The notes under the pieces were generated by a model. The model saw only the letters and a list, made by a program, of their open reading frames with translations, was not told the origin of the DNA and did no database searches. Shown piece after piece: positions 10,160 to 19,026 of a stretch of DNA of 64,000 nt. Position 1 is the first letter of the stretch, and the number at the start of each line of letters is the position of its first letter. The position numbers were made by a program, and so were the translations under genes. Source of the stretch: Candidatus Mycolicibacterium alkanivorans (GTDB lineage Bacteria; Actinomycetota; Actinomycetes; Mycobacteriales; Mycobacteriaceae); contig NZ_JAIVFL010000001.1 in assembly GCF_022760805.1 (NCBI RefSeq), forward strand, positions 1,488,001 through 1,552,000, given 5' to 3'.

Positions 10160-10888
10160 GTGTCGTCTTCGCGTTGGGTGCGGGCCGGCGCCGTGGTTGC
10201 GGCGACCGCCGTGCTGCTGGCATCCAGCTGCTCGTGGCAGCTGGGCACCCCGATTCCGGAAGGGGTCCCGCCATCGGCGGGCGACTCGGTACCGGCGATC
10301 GACACCCACGCCAAGGGCCGGCCCGCCGATCAGTTGCGCCAGTGGGCGGGCGAACGGGCGCCTTCGCTCGGCATTCCCGTGCAGGCGCTGGAGGCCTACG
10401 CCTACGCCGCGCGGGTGGCCGAGGTGGAGAACCCGAAGTGTCATCTGGCGTGGACCACACTGGCCGGTATCGGGATGGTCGAAAGCCGCCACGGCACGTA
10501 CCGCGACGCGACGATCGCGCCCAACGGCGACGTCAGTCCGCCGATCCGCGGGGTGCGCCTCGACGGCACCAACGGCAACCTCGAGATCGTCGACAGCGAG
10601 GAGTCGACGGACGGTGACCCGGTCTACGCCCGGGCGATGGGCCCGATGCAGTTCATCCCCGAGACCTGGCGGCTCTACGGCGTCGACGCCAACAACGACG
10701 GCGTGATCAGCCCGGACAACTTCGACGACGCGGCGCTCTCGGCGGCGGGGTATCTATGCTTCCGCGGCAAGGATCTAGCCTCACCGCGCGGCTGGATGAA
10801 CGCGCTGCACGCCTACAACCACTCCGACCAGTACGCCCGCACGGTGCGGGACTGGGCGACGGCGTACGCGCAGGGACACCCGCTCTAA
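10160..10888 (+). CDS. lpqU: LpqU-like lytic transglycosylase lipoprotein
   Basis: The protein (about 242 residues from GTG 10160) looks like an exported murein transglycosylase of the MltB/SLT_2 type, which would cleave glycan strands in the cell wall. A hydrophobic leader ends in LLASSC, a weak lipobox. The core carries GIGMVESRHGTY, with the catalytic Glu in the VESRHG segment, and GPMQFIPETWRLYG, both typical of this fold. SD GAGGGG at 10149-10154 favours the GTG at 10160 over the TTG at 10142. It holds the place of lpqU (Rv1022) before eno in M. tuberculosis. Confidence 0.85.
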   Translation: MSSSRWVRAGAVVAATAVLLASSCSWQLGTPIPEGVPPSAGDSVPAIDTHAKGRPADQLRQWAGERAPSLGIPVQALEAYAYAARVAEVENPKCHLAWTTLAGIGMVESRHGTYRDATIAPNGDVSPPIRGVRLDGTNGNLEIVDSEESTDGDPVYARAMGPMQFIPETWRLYGVDANNDGVISPDNFDDAALSAAGYLCFRGKDLASPRGWMNALHAYNHSDQYARTVRDWATAYAQGHPL

Positions 10889-10922
10889 CACGCCCGCAGC
10901 TTGGCGACCATCTAGGCTATGA

Positions 10923-12281
<1,359 letters not shown>

Positions 12282-12295
12282 ACGCGAAACCTGTT

Positions 12296-12955
12296 GTGGC
12301 GGAGAGTAAGCGGCCTGATCCGAAGCGACGCGCACCGGCCCCCCGGCCGGGGGCGTCGGGGCGGACCCGCCCGCGTACCTCACCCGCAGCCAAGCGTGAC
12401 GCCCGCCCGCAGGCCGAACCCGTCGCGCGCAGCGTCACCGAACCGATCCGACGGGCGATCGCGGCTTCGGTGGAACAGCGTAGCGAGCAGCGGCTCGGGT
12501 TCACCGCCCGCCGGGCGGCGATCCTGGCCGCGGTGGTGTGCGTGCTGACGCTGACCATCGCCGGGCCGGTGCGCACCTACTTCGCTCAGCGCACCGAGAT
12601 GAAGCAGCTCGCCGCCACTGAGGCGGCGCTGCGGCAGCAGATCGCCGAACTCGAGTCGCAGAAGGCCAAACTGGCCGACCCGGTGTTCATCGCCGCGCAG
12701 GCGCGCGAGCGGCTCGGGTTCGTGATGCCCGGCGACATCCCCTATCAGGTGCAGCTGCCGCCCGGTGCTGCCGCGCCGCCGACCGCCGGGCCCAAGGTCG
12801 AGGCCGTGCGCAGCAACGACCCCTGGTACACCTCGCTGTGGCACACCATCGCCGATGCGCCGCACGGGCCGCCGCCTGCGCCGACCACCGACGCGGCGCC
12901 GCCCACGCTTCCGCTGTCGCCGCCCGAACCCGTCCCGGCACCGCCCGGTGGTTGA
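12296..12955 (+). CDS. ftsB: FtsB/DivIC-type septum initiator
   Basis: FtsB-type proteins are bitopic divisome components that join FtsQ and FtsL at the septum. The 219-residue protein has a long basic, Pro/Arg-rich cytoplasmic N-terminus (1-75). One transmembrane helix follows (AAILAAVVCVLTLTIAGPV, about 78-96), then an extracytoplasmic coiled coil (about 100-135) with the conserved end ARERLGFVMPGDIPY, and a Pro-rich tail. It matches Rv1024 in position. The GTG start at 12296 fits the spacing from eno. The stop overlaps the next gene by 8 nt. Confidence 0.9.
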   Translation: MAESKRPDPKRRAPAPRPGASGRTRPRTSPAAKRDARPQAEPVARSVTEPIRRAIAASVEQRSEQRLGFTARRAAILAAVVCVLTLTIAGPVRTYFAQRTEMKQLAATEAALRQQIAELESQKAKLADPVFIAAQARERLGFVMPGDIPYQVQLPPGAAAPPTAGPKVEAVRSNDPWYTSLWHTIADAPHGPPPAPTTDAAPPTLPLSPPEPVPAPPGG

Positions 12956-13439
12956 TCCCGCCGATCTCGACGCGGTGGCGCGGCAGTTGGGGCGCGAGCC
13001 GCGCGGTGTCCTGGAGATCGCCTATCGCTGCCCCAATGGCGAACCGGCAGTCGTGAAGACGGCGCCGCGGCTGCCCGACGGCACTCCGTTTCCCACGCTG
13101 TACTACCTCACCCATCCGGCGCTGACGGCCGCGGCGAGCCGGCTGGAGTCCGAGGGCCTGATGCGGGGGATGACCGAACGTCTGCACACCGACCCGCCGG
13201 CGGCCGAGGCCTATCGGCGCGCCCACGAGTCCTATCTGGCCGAGCGTGATGCCGTCGAGTCGTTGGGTACGGACTTCTCCGGCGGGGGTATGCCGGATCG
13301 GGTCAAGTGCCTGCATGTGCTGATCGCGCATTCGCTGGCCAAGGGTCGCGGGGTCAATCCGTTCGGTGACCAGGCGCTGGCCGTACTGGCCGGTGAACCG
13401 GGGATGGCAGGCATTCTGGTGAAGGAGGAGTGGACGTGA
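12948..13439 (+). CDS. DUF501 protein (Rv1025-like)
   Basis: This 163-residue cytoplasmic protein of unknown function is conserved beside enolase and exopolyphosphatase in actinobacteria. Recognisable DUF501 features include the GVLEIAYRCPNGEPAVVKT start, the PFPTLYYLTHP segment near residue 50 and the Cys/His-containing MPDRVKCLHVLIAHSLAKG near 120. The GTG at 12948 overlaps the end of ftsB and is the first start compatible with the domain. Its stop overlaps the ppx GTG. Neighbouring genes point to cell-envelope or phosphate metabolism, but nothing in the sequence defines its reaction. Confidence 0.85.
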   Translation: MVDPADLDAVARQLGREPRGVLEIAYRCPNGEPAVVKTAPRLPDGTPFPTLYYLTHPALTAAASRLESEGLMRGMTERLHTDPPAAEAYRRAHESYLAERDAVESLGTDFSGGGMPDRVKCLHVLIAHSLAKGRGVNPFGDQALAVLAGEPGMAGILVKEEWT

Positions 13440-14386
13440 ATCGGGTGGCGGCCATCGACTGCGGCACCAACTCCATCCGCCTGCTGATCGCCGACCTCAC
13501 TGAGGGCCGGCTGCACGACATCCACCGCGAGATGCGCATCGTGCGTCTGGGTCAGGGTGTCGACGCCACAGGGCAATTGGCGCCCGATGCGCTGGCGCGC
13601 ACCCGTGCCGCGTTGGTCGACTACGCCGCCCTGCTGGACCGCTTCGAGGTCGGCGCGGTGCGGATGGTGGCCACCTCGGCCACCCGGGATGCCGCCAACC
13701 GCCAGGTGTTCTTCGACATGACCGCCGACGTGCTGGGCCGGGTGGTTCCCAGCGCCATCGCCGAGGTGATCAGCGGGACCGAGGAGGCCGAACTCTCGTT
13801 CAACGGCGCGGTCGGTGAACTGGATTCTGCGGCAGCGCCTTTCGTCGTCGTCGACCTCGGCGGTGGCTCCACGGAGGTAGTGCTGGGCAACGGCCGCGGC
13901 GAGGGTCGGGTGCAGGCCAGCTACTCGGCGGACATCGGGTGTGTGCGGTTGACCGAGCGCTGCCTGCACTCCGATCCGCCGACGGCGGCCGAGGTGGCGG
14001 CAGCACGCGAGGTGGTCCGCGAACGGCTCGGGGAGGCGCTGCGGGTGGTGCCCGTCGACCGGGCCAGGACGTGGGTCGGCGTCGCGGGGACGTTCACCAC
14101 ACTGGCCGCACTGGCGCAGAACATGACCACCTACGACTCGGAGGCGATCCATCTGTCGAGGGTCGGCTTCGGTGAACTTCTGCCGGTGTGCGAGCAGTTG
14201 ATCGGCATGACGCGCAAGCAGCGCGCGGCGCTGGGGCCGATGCACGAGGGCCGCGTCGACGTCATTGGCGGCGGTTCGATCGTGGTCGAGGAGTTGGCCG
14301 GTGCGCTCGGTCGGCGGGCCGGGATCGATGAACTCGTGGTCAGCGAGCACGACATCCTGGACGGCATCGCGCTGTCGATCGGCTGA
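13436..14386 (+). CDS. Exopolyphosphatase/GppA-type phosphatase (Rv1026-like)
   Basis: Members of this ASKHA-fold family release phosphate from polyphosphate chains or remove the gamma phosphate of pppGpp. The protein starts with the phosphate-1 loop AAIDCGTNSIRLLIADL, has the RMVATSATRDAANR helix near residue 75, the catalytic-Glu region ISGTEEAELSFNGA near 120 and the second phosphate loop VVDLGGGSTE near 140. GTG at 13436 overlaps the previous stop (GTGA) and lies 7 nt from AAGGAGGA. The GTG at 13430 is in frame but too close to that SD. The first three genes after eno thus form a coupled set. Confidence 0.9.
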   Translation: MNRVAAIDCGTNSIRLLIADLTEGRLHDIHREMRIVRLGQGVDATGQLAPDALARTRAALVDYAALLDRFEVGAVRMVATSATRDAANRQVFFDMTADVLGRVVPSAIAEVISGTEEAELSFNGAVGELDSAAAPFVVVDLGGGSTEVVLGNGRGEGRVQASYSADIGCVRLTERCLHSDPPTAAEVAAAREVVRERLGEALRVVPVDRARTWVGVAGTFTTLAALAQNMTTYDSEAIHLSRVGFGELLPVCEQLIGMTRKQRAALGPMHEGRVDVIGGGSIVVEELAGALGRRAGIDELVVSEHDILDGIALSIG

Positions 14387-14475
14387 GGGGTGGGCCTTGA
14401 CCACCTGGCGGTACCCGCTAAACGGCAAATCGGACGCCGTCGATCTCCCGGCGCCCTACTTGCGGTGTTCGGGAA

Positions 14476-14586
14476 TTACAGCTTGACGCGGCAGCCGCTG
14501 CTGATGTTGTGGCAGTGGTGGCCACCGTCGCAGGCATTGCAGCGACAGGTGCAGCCACCGGTGTGCTTGGTCTCGGGAACTTGCAT
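14476..14586 (-). CDS. 36-residue Cys/His-rich microprotein (metallothionein-like)
   Basis: A very short ORF encodes a peptide with six cysteines and four histidines. The metal-binding-looking core GGCTCRCNACDGGHHCHN covers residues 10-27 and a sixth Cys is at 32. An AAGGAG Shine-Dalgarno sequence lies upstream of the ATG at 14584-14586, and the ORF ends at TAA 14476. The CxCxCxxC spacing is that of small metal-chelating peptides. M. tuberculosis has a copper metallothionein (MymT) of 53 residues with a different sequence, so only the general class can be suggested. No partner gene is nearby. Confidence 0.7.
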   Translation of the reverse strand: MQVPETKHTGGCTCRCNACDGGHHCHNISSGCRVKL

Positions 14587-14679
14587 GTCAGATCATCTCC
14601 TTCGCGGCCCGGCGGAAGGGCCCTGCGCCCACGATAGTGCGCTTTTGACGGGCGCGTCAGCCGAAACACGCGCGGGCGA

Positions 14680-14757
14680 TCAGAACCGGATCAGGCCACG
14701 CAGATTGATGCCGGTGTGCATGTCGGCGTACGCGCCTCGGCGGAGTCCGTGCTCACC
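14680..14757 (-). pseudogene. Tail fragment of an NDMA-type alcohol dehydrogenase
   Basis: About 20 codons ending at TGA 14680 read GAYADMHTGINLRGLIRF, which resembles the extreme C-terminus of zinc-dependent (mycothiol/NDMA-type) alcohol dehydrogenases. No dehydrogenase body is present upstream; an in-frame stop lies just before. The 268 bp between the microprotein and kdpE hold nothing else I recognise. This looks like a relic left by a deletion. Confidence 0.4.
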
Positions 14758-14854
14758 ACGCAGACGTCAGCCATCGCGCCGTAGGTCACCGCGAGACTGA
14801 ACCGACGCAGGCAACGTGCGAGTGGTGACTGCGTGAGTTCAATCTCGGCAACCC

Positions 14855-15541
14855 TCACGCCTCGAAGCGGTAGCCCATCCCGGCTTCGGTCAGCAGGTGG
14901 CGCGGATGCGAGGGGTCATCCTCGAGTTTGCGGCGCAGCTGGGCCAGATACACCCGCAGATAGTGCGTCTCCTTGGCGTAGGCCGGGCCCCACACCTCCT
15001 TGAGCAGCTCTTCACGGCCCACCAGCTTGCCGCGGTTGCGGACCAGCGTTTCGAGCATGCCCCACTCGGTAGGCGTCAGGTGCACCTCCGTACCGTTCCT
15101 GGTCACCTTCTTGGACGCCAAATCGACTGTGAATGAACCGGTTTCGACGACAGGCTCGTCGGTCTCCGAGGCCGCGGCACCGCGGCGTACCGCCGCCCGC
15201 AGCCGGGCCAGGAACTCGTCCATACCGAAGGGTTTGGTGACGTAGTCGTCGGCGCCGGCATCGAGCGCCTCCACCTTCTCGGTGGAGTCGGTGCGCGCCG
15301 AGAGCACGATCACCGGTGCGCGCAGCCAACCGCGCAGTCCGGCCAGCACCTCGATACCCTCCATATCGGGCAGACCGAGGTCGAGCACGATCACGTCCGG
15401 ACGTTGCTCGGCCGCGGCTTTGAGGGCGGTGGCACCGGTTGCGGCGGTGATCACCTCGTAGCCGCGTACGCTGAGGTTGATCCGCAGCGCGCGCAGGATC
15501 TGCGGCTCGTCGTCGATCACCAACACCTTGACCTTGGTCAT
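14855..15541 (-). CDS. kdpE: KdpE response regulator
   Basis: KdpE is the OmpR-family response regulator that switches on the Kdp potassium pump when phosphorylated by KdpD. In 228 residues it has a receiver domain (acceptor Asp in VIVLDLGLPDMEG near 54, Lys in DDYVTKPFG near 103) and a winged-helix DNA-binding domain with the usual LTPTEWGMLETL and RVYLAQLRRKLE segments. The ATG at 15541 overlaps the stop of a 10-codon relay ORF produced by a tandem duplication at the kdpD/kdpE junction. Confidence 0.95.
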   Translation of the reverse strand: MTKVKVLVIDDEPQILRALRINLSVRGYEVITAATGATALKAAAEQRPDVIVLDLGLPDMEGIEVLAGLRGWLRAPVIVLSARTDSTEKVEALDAGADDYVTKPFGMDEFLARLRAAVRRGAAASETDEPVVETGSFTVDLASKKVTRNGTEVHLTPTEWGMLETLVRNRGKLVGREELLKEVWGPAYAKETHYLRVYLAQLRRKLEDDPSHPRHLLTEAGMGYRFEA

Positions 15542-15589
15542 GGCGCCGCCAGGTCGACGACCTTGGTCATGGCGCCGCCAGGTCGACGA
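15532..15589. repeat. 29-bp tandem duplication at the kdpD/kdpE junction
   Basis: Bases 15532-15560 are repeated exactly at 15561-15589. Each copy contains the end of kdpD and the start of kdpE overlapping as ATGA. The upstream copy (on the minus strand) now ends kdpD and the downstream copy starts kdpE. Between them the duplication encodes MTKVVDLAAP (15538-15570), whose ATG overlaps the kdpD stop and whose TGA overlaps the kdpE ATG. Confidence 0.95.
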
Positions 15590-18143
15590 TCACGGTCAGC
15601 CCACCGCCGGGGGTGTCGGTGGCCGAGATGGTGCCGCCCATTGCCTCGACGAATCCTTTGGCGACCGAAAGGCCAAGACCCACACCGTATTTGCTGTTGC
15701 GGTCACCGAGGCGCTGGAAGGCCTCGAACATCTGGTCTTCCACCCCGCGCGGCACACCGGGGCCCTCGTCGACGACGTTGATCAGGATGCGGTCGGCCAC
15801 CCGGCCGGCGTTGACCCGCACCACGCTGTCCGGGGCATAGCGCAGCGCGTTGTCGATGAGGTTGGCCAGCACACGTTCGAGCAGTCCGGCATCGGCCAGG
15901 GCCACCGTGTCCCCGACGTCGACCTTGATCCGGTCCAGTCCGGAGCGGACGAAACCGGTTGCGCCGCAGCCGATGCCGAGCAGGGCGCGCTGCACGACCT
16001 CCTCGAGGTAGACCCGCTTGAGCTCAGGCCGCACCACCCCGGCCGCCAGCCGCGACGAGTCCAGCAGATTGTCCACCAGCGCGGTCAGTTGGTCGACCGA
16101 CTCCTCGACGGTGGCCAGCAGTTCTGCGGTGTCCTCCTCGGAGAAGCCGATGTCGTCCGATCGCAGGCTGGACACCGCCGCTTTCGCGGCCGCTAGTGGG
16201 GTTCGCAAGTCGTGGCTGACCGCCGAGAGAAGGGAGCGGCGCAGGTCGTCTGCCTTCTCGATGGCGGCGGCCTTACCGGCGTCCTCGGCCAGCTCACGCT
16301 GACGCACCAAGCCGGCCGCCTGCTTTGCCACCGCGGCCAGCACCCGCCGGTCCCGCGCGGGTAGCTTGCGCCCGGCCATCAGAATCCAGAACTCGTCGTC
16401 GCCGACCTCGATGGCGGTGTCGGCGGAATCCACTGTCTCACAGGGATCCTTGCCCACGCACGCGACGATCTGCTCGTCGTCACCGCGTACTCGCAGCACA
16501 CTCACACTGCGCTGCGAGTACGTCTCGCGCACCCGTTCCAGCAGCGTCTCCAGGTCGGCGCCACGCAGCACCGACCCCGAGAACAGCGTCAGCAACTCGG
16601 CTTCGGCCGAGGCGTGCCTGGCCTCCCGCTCCCGGCTGCCGGCGCGGTCCACCAGGACCGCCACCGCGACTGCCATCACCAGCAGAACCACCTCGGTGAT
16701 CGCGGCGTCAGGTTCGGCGATGGTGAACGTGTGGCGCGGCTCGGTCAGGAAGTAGTTCAGCAGCAAGCCGGACAGCACCGCCGACACCGCGGCCGGTGCA
16801 ACGCCGCCCAGCAGCGCGACGAGAAGCACCCCCACGAAGAAGATCGCGGTCTCTCCGGGGATCTTCAAATACCTGTCCAGGAACAGGGCGGTGATCGCGC
16901 AGATCACCGACGGCACCACCACCGCGGCCACCCACGAGATCACACGGCGGTCGCGGGGTGCCGCCGCGCGCACGGACAACCCGCGTCTGGCCTCCTCATG
17001 AGTGACCATGTGCACGTCGATTTTGCCGGAGTCCTGCACGATCGCCGCACCGATGCCCTCGTCGAAGATCCGCGCCCAGCGCGACCGCCGCGAGGTGCCG
17101 ATCACCAGCTGGGTGGCGTTGATCTCGCGGGCGAAGTCCAGCAGCGCCTTCGGCAGGTCATCTCCGACGACGGTGTGCACGGTCGCGCCCAGGCTGGTGG
17201 CCAGCTCGCGCACCTTACCCATCTGCGGCGCCGAGATCCCCGACAGCGCATCACCGCGGACCACGTGGACGATCATCAGCTCGGCGCTGGACTTCGAGGC
17301 GATGCGGGAAGCCCTGCGCACCAACGTCTCCGACTCGGGTCCGCCGGTGACGGCGACGACTACGCGTTCGCGGGCCTCCCACGTCGCGGTGATCTTGTTG
17401 TCTGCGCGGTACTTCGCCAGCGCGGCGTCGACCTGGTCGGCCAGCCACAGCAGTGCCAGCTCGCGCAGCGCGGTGAGATTGCCGCGCCGGAAGTAGTTGG
17501 ACAGCGCCGCGTCGACCTTCTCGGGTGCGTACACATTGCCGTGGGACAGCCGGCGCCGCAACGCTTCCGGGGTGATGTCGACCAGTTCGAGCTGGGATGC
17601 CTGGCGCACGATCTCGTCGGGCACGGTCTCCTGCTGCTCAATGCCGGTGATCTGCGCGACGACGTCGTTGAGGCTCTCCAGATGCTGGACGTTGACGGTG
17701 GAGATCACGCTGATGCCCGCGTCCAGCAGTTCCTCGACGTCCATCCACCGCTTCGGGTTCTTGCTGCCGGGTGTATTGGTGTGGGCGAGCTCGTCGACGA
17801 GGACCACTTGCGGGTTGCGGGCCAGCACAGCGGGCACGTCGAGTTCCGCGAAACGACCACCGCGGTAGTCGATGAAGTGCGGCGGGATGATCTCGATGCC
17901 GTCGAGCAGTTCGGCGGTCTTCTTGCGGCCGTGCGTTTCGACCACGGCGGCCACCAGGTCGGTGCCGCGCTCGAGCCGGCGGTGCGCCTCGCCTAGCATT
18001 GCGAACGTCTTGCCGACGCCGGGGGCGGCACCGAGGTAGATGCGCAACTCGCCGCGCTTAGGCCCCGAGCCGGGCGCGGCGGGCTGCGCACCGCCGCTGG
18101 TCACCCGCGGCGGCTGGACGGTATCCACCTGTTCATCATTCAC
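15567..18143 (-). CDS. kdpD: KdpD turgor/potassium sensor kinase
   Basis: KdpD senses low potassium and phosphorylates KdpE. The 858-residue protein has all expected domains: an N-terminal KdpD domain with Walker A GAAPGVGKTFAM (near 34), a universal-stress-like domain (about 250-370) and four membrane helices (about 400-500). A GAF-like region comes next. The kinase core has the phospho-acceptor SHDLRTPLAAAK near 635, then the N, G1 and G2 boxes of the ATPase domain. It starts 7 bp after kdpC and ends in the duplicated junction with kdpE. Confidence 0.95.
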   Translation of the reverse strand: MNDEQVDTVQPPRVTSGGAQPAAPGSGPKRGELRIYLGAAPGVGKTFAMLGEAHRRLERGTDLVAAVVETHGRKKTAELLDGIEIIPPHFIDYRGGRFAELDVPAVLARNPQVVLVDELAHTNTPGSKNPKRWMDVEELLDAGISVISTVNVQHLESLNDVVAQITGIEQQETVPDEIVRQASQLELVDITPEALRRRLSHGNVYAPEKVDAALSNYFRRGNLTALRELALLWLADQVDAALAKYRADNKITATWEARERVVVAVTGGPESETLVRRASRIASKSSAELMIVHVVRGDALSGISAPQMGKVRELATSLGATVHTVVGDDLPKALLDFAREINATQLVIGTSRRSRWARIFDEGIGAAIVQDSGKIDVHMVTHEEARRGLSVRAAAPRDRRVISWVAAVVVPSVICAITALFLDRYLKIPGETAIFFVGVLLVALLGGVAPAAVSAVLSGLLLNYFLTEPRHTFTIAEPDAAITEVVLLVMAVAVAVLVDRAGSREREARHASAEAELLTLFSGSVLRGADLETLLERVRETYSQRSVSVLRVRGDDEQIVACVGKDPCETVDSADTAIEVGDDEFWILMAGRKLPARDRRVLAAVAKQAAGLVRQRELAEDAGKAAAIEKADDLRRSLLSAVSHDLRTPLAAAKAAVSSLRSDDIGFSEEDTAELLATVEESVDQLTALVDNLLDSSRLAAGVVRPELKRVYLEEVVQRALLGIGCGATGFVRSGLDRIKVDVGDTVALADAGLLERVLANLIDNALRYAPDSVVRVNAGRVADRILINVVDEGPGVPRGVEDQMFEAFQRLGDRNSKYGVGLGLSVAKGFVEAMGGTISATDTPGGGLTVIVDLAAP

Positions 18144-18149
18144 CGACGG

Positions 18150-19025
18150 TCAGCTCTTGAGCGGGTACTTCTGGTCGAGTGCGAGGTTGAGTTCCACCAC
18201 GTTGACCCGCGGTTCGCCGAGGAACCCCAGCGTGCGGCCGTCGGTGTATCGGGCGACGAGCGCGCGGACGACCTCGAGGCTGACGCCGCGGGCCTTGGCG
18301 ACGCGGGTGACCTGCAGGTCGGCGTACGCCGGTGAGATATGCGGATCCAGGCCGCTGCCGCTGGCCGTCACAGCGTCGGCGGGCACCGCCGGGTCGGCCG
18401 GAGCCGCGCCGCGGATCGGCACGATCTGCCCCATCGAGTAATCCTCGCCGGACTTGGCGCACTCGACCCGAACCCCCTCGTAGGTGTCCAGGAAGGGGCG
18501 CTTGGTGGTGTCGCACGGCTGGTTGACGCTGATGACCGTGACGGGGTGCACCACGATGCCGCGGGCGTCGCGGGGCCCGATGACCGACAGCACCGCACCG
18601 ACGCCGTCACCGGTGCAGAACGGCCGCGAGCCGTCCACGCCGTCGAGCTCCCCGGCCGCCTTGCTGCGGGTGCAGACCTGGGTCAGCAGGCTCGGCTTGC
18701 CGGGAGCATCGGCAATGCTCTCCGGCCCCAGGTTCGACGCCGACGTTGACAGCGGGTCGTATCCCGCGCCGGCGGCCGACGGGCGGCTCTGGAAGTACTG
18801 CGGCAGCGGGTTGCCCTTGTCGTCGGTGAACAACTGGCCGATGAGCCTGCTGGCCACCGGTTTTCCGTTGAGCTCGACGATCGACCCGTCGGCCCTGTCC
18901 CTCAGTCCCGGAAGCTGCGCGACCAGCCAGACGAACAGCGGATAGCCGACGCCGACGATGACGGTGAGCACCAGCAACGCGCGCAGCGCCGCCCAGTGTT
19001 GGCGGAGTACGGAAGACAGGTTCAT
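18150..19025 (-). CDS. kdpC: KdpC, assembly subunit of the K+-transporting ATPase
   Basis: KdpC stabilises and stimulates the KdpFABC complex. It has one N-terminal membrane helix (LRALLVLTVIVGVGYPLFVW, about 14-33) and a large extracytoplasmic domain. The conserved LIGQLFTDDKGNPLPQYFQSRPSA segment (about 61-84) is recognisable, as is the C-terminal TDGRTLGFLGEPRVNVVELN segment. At 291 residues it is longer than the E. coli protein (about 190), mainly from an insert between about 130 and 210; longer forms are usual in actinobacteria. The start is 1 bp from the kdpB stop. Confidence 0.93.
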   Translation of the reverse strand: MNLSSVLRQHWAALRALLVLTVIVGVGYPLFVWLVAQLPGLRDRADGSIVELNGKPVASRLIGQLFTDDKGNPLPQYFQSRPSAAGAGYDPLSTSASNLGPESIADAPGKPSLLTQVCTRSKAAGELDGVDGSRPFCTGDGVGAVLSVIGPRDARGIVVHPVTVISVNQPCDTTKRPFLDTYEGVRVECAKSGEDYSMGQIVPIRGAAPADPAVPADAVTASGSGLDPHISPAYADLQVTRVAKARGVSLEVVRALVARYTDGRTLGFLGEPRVNVVELNLALDQKYPLKS

Positions 19026-19026
19026 G

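Noticed and set aside
15477..17996. Long plus-strand ORFs opposite kdpD
   Set aside because: Mirror frames of kdpD without domain signatures or ribosome-binding sites.
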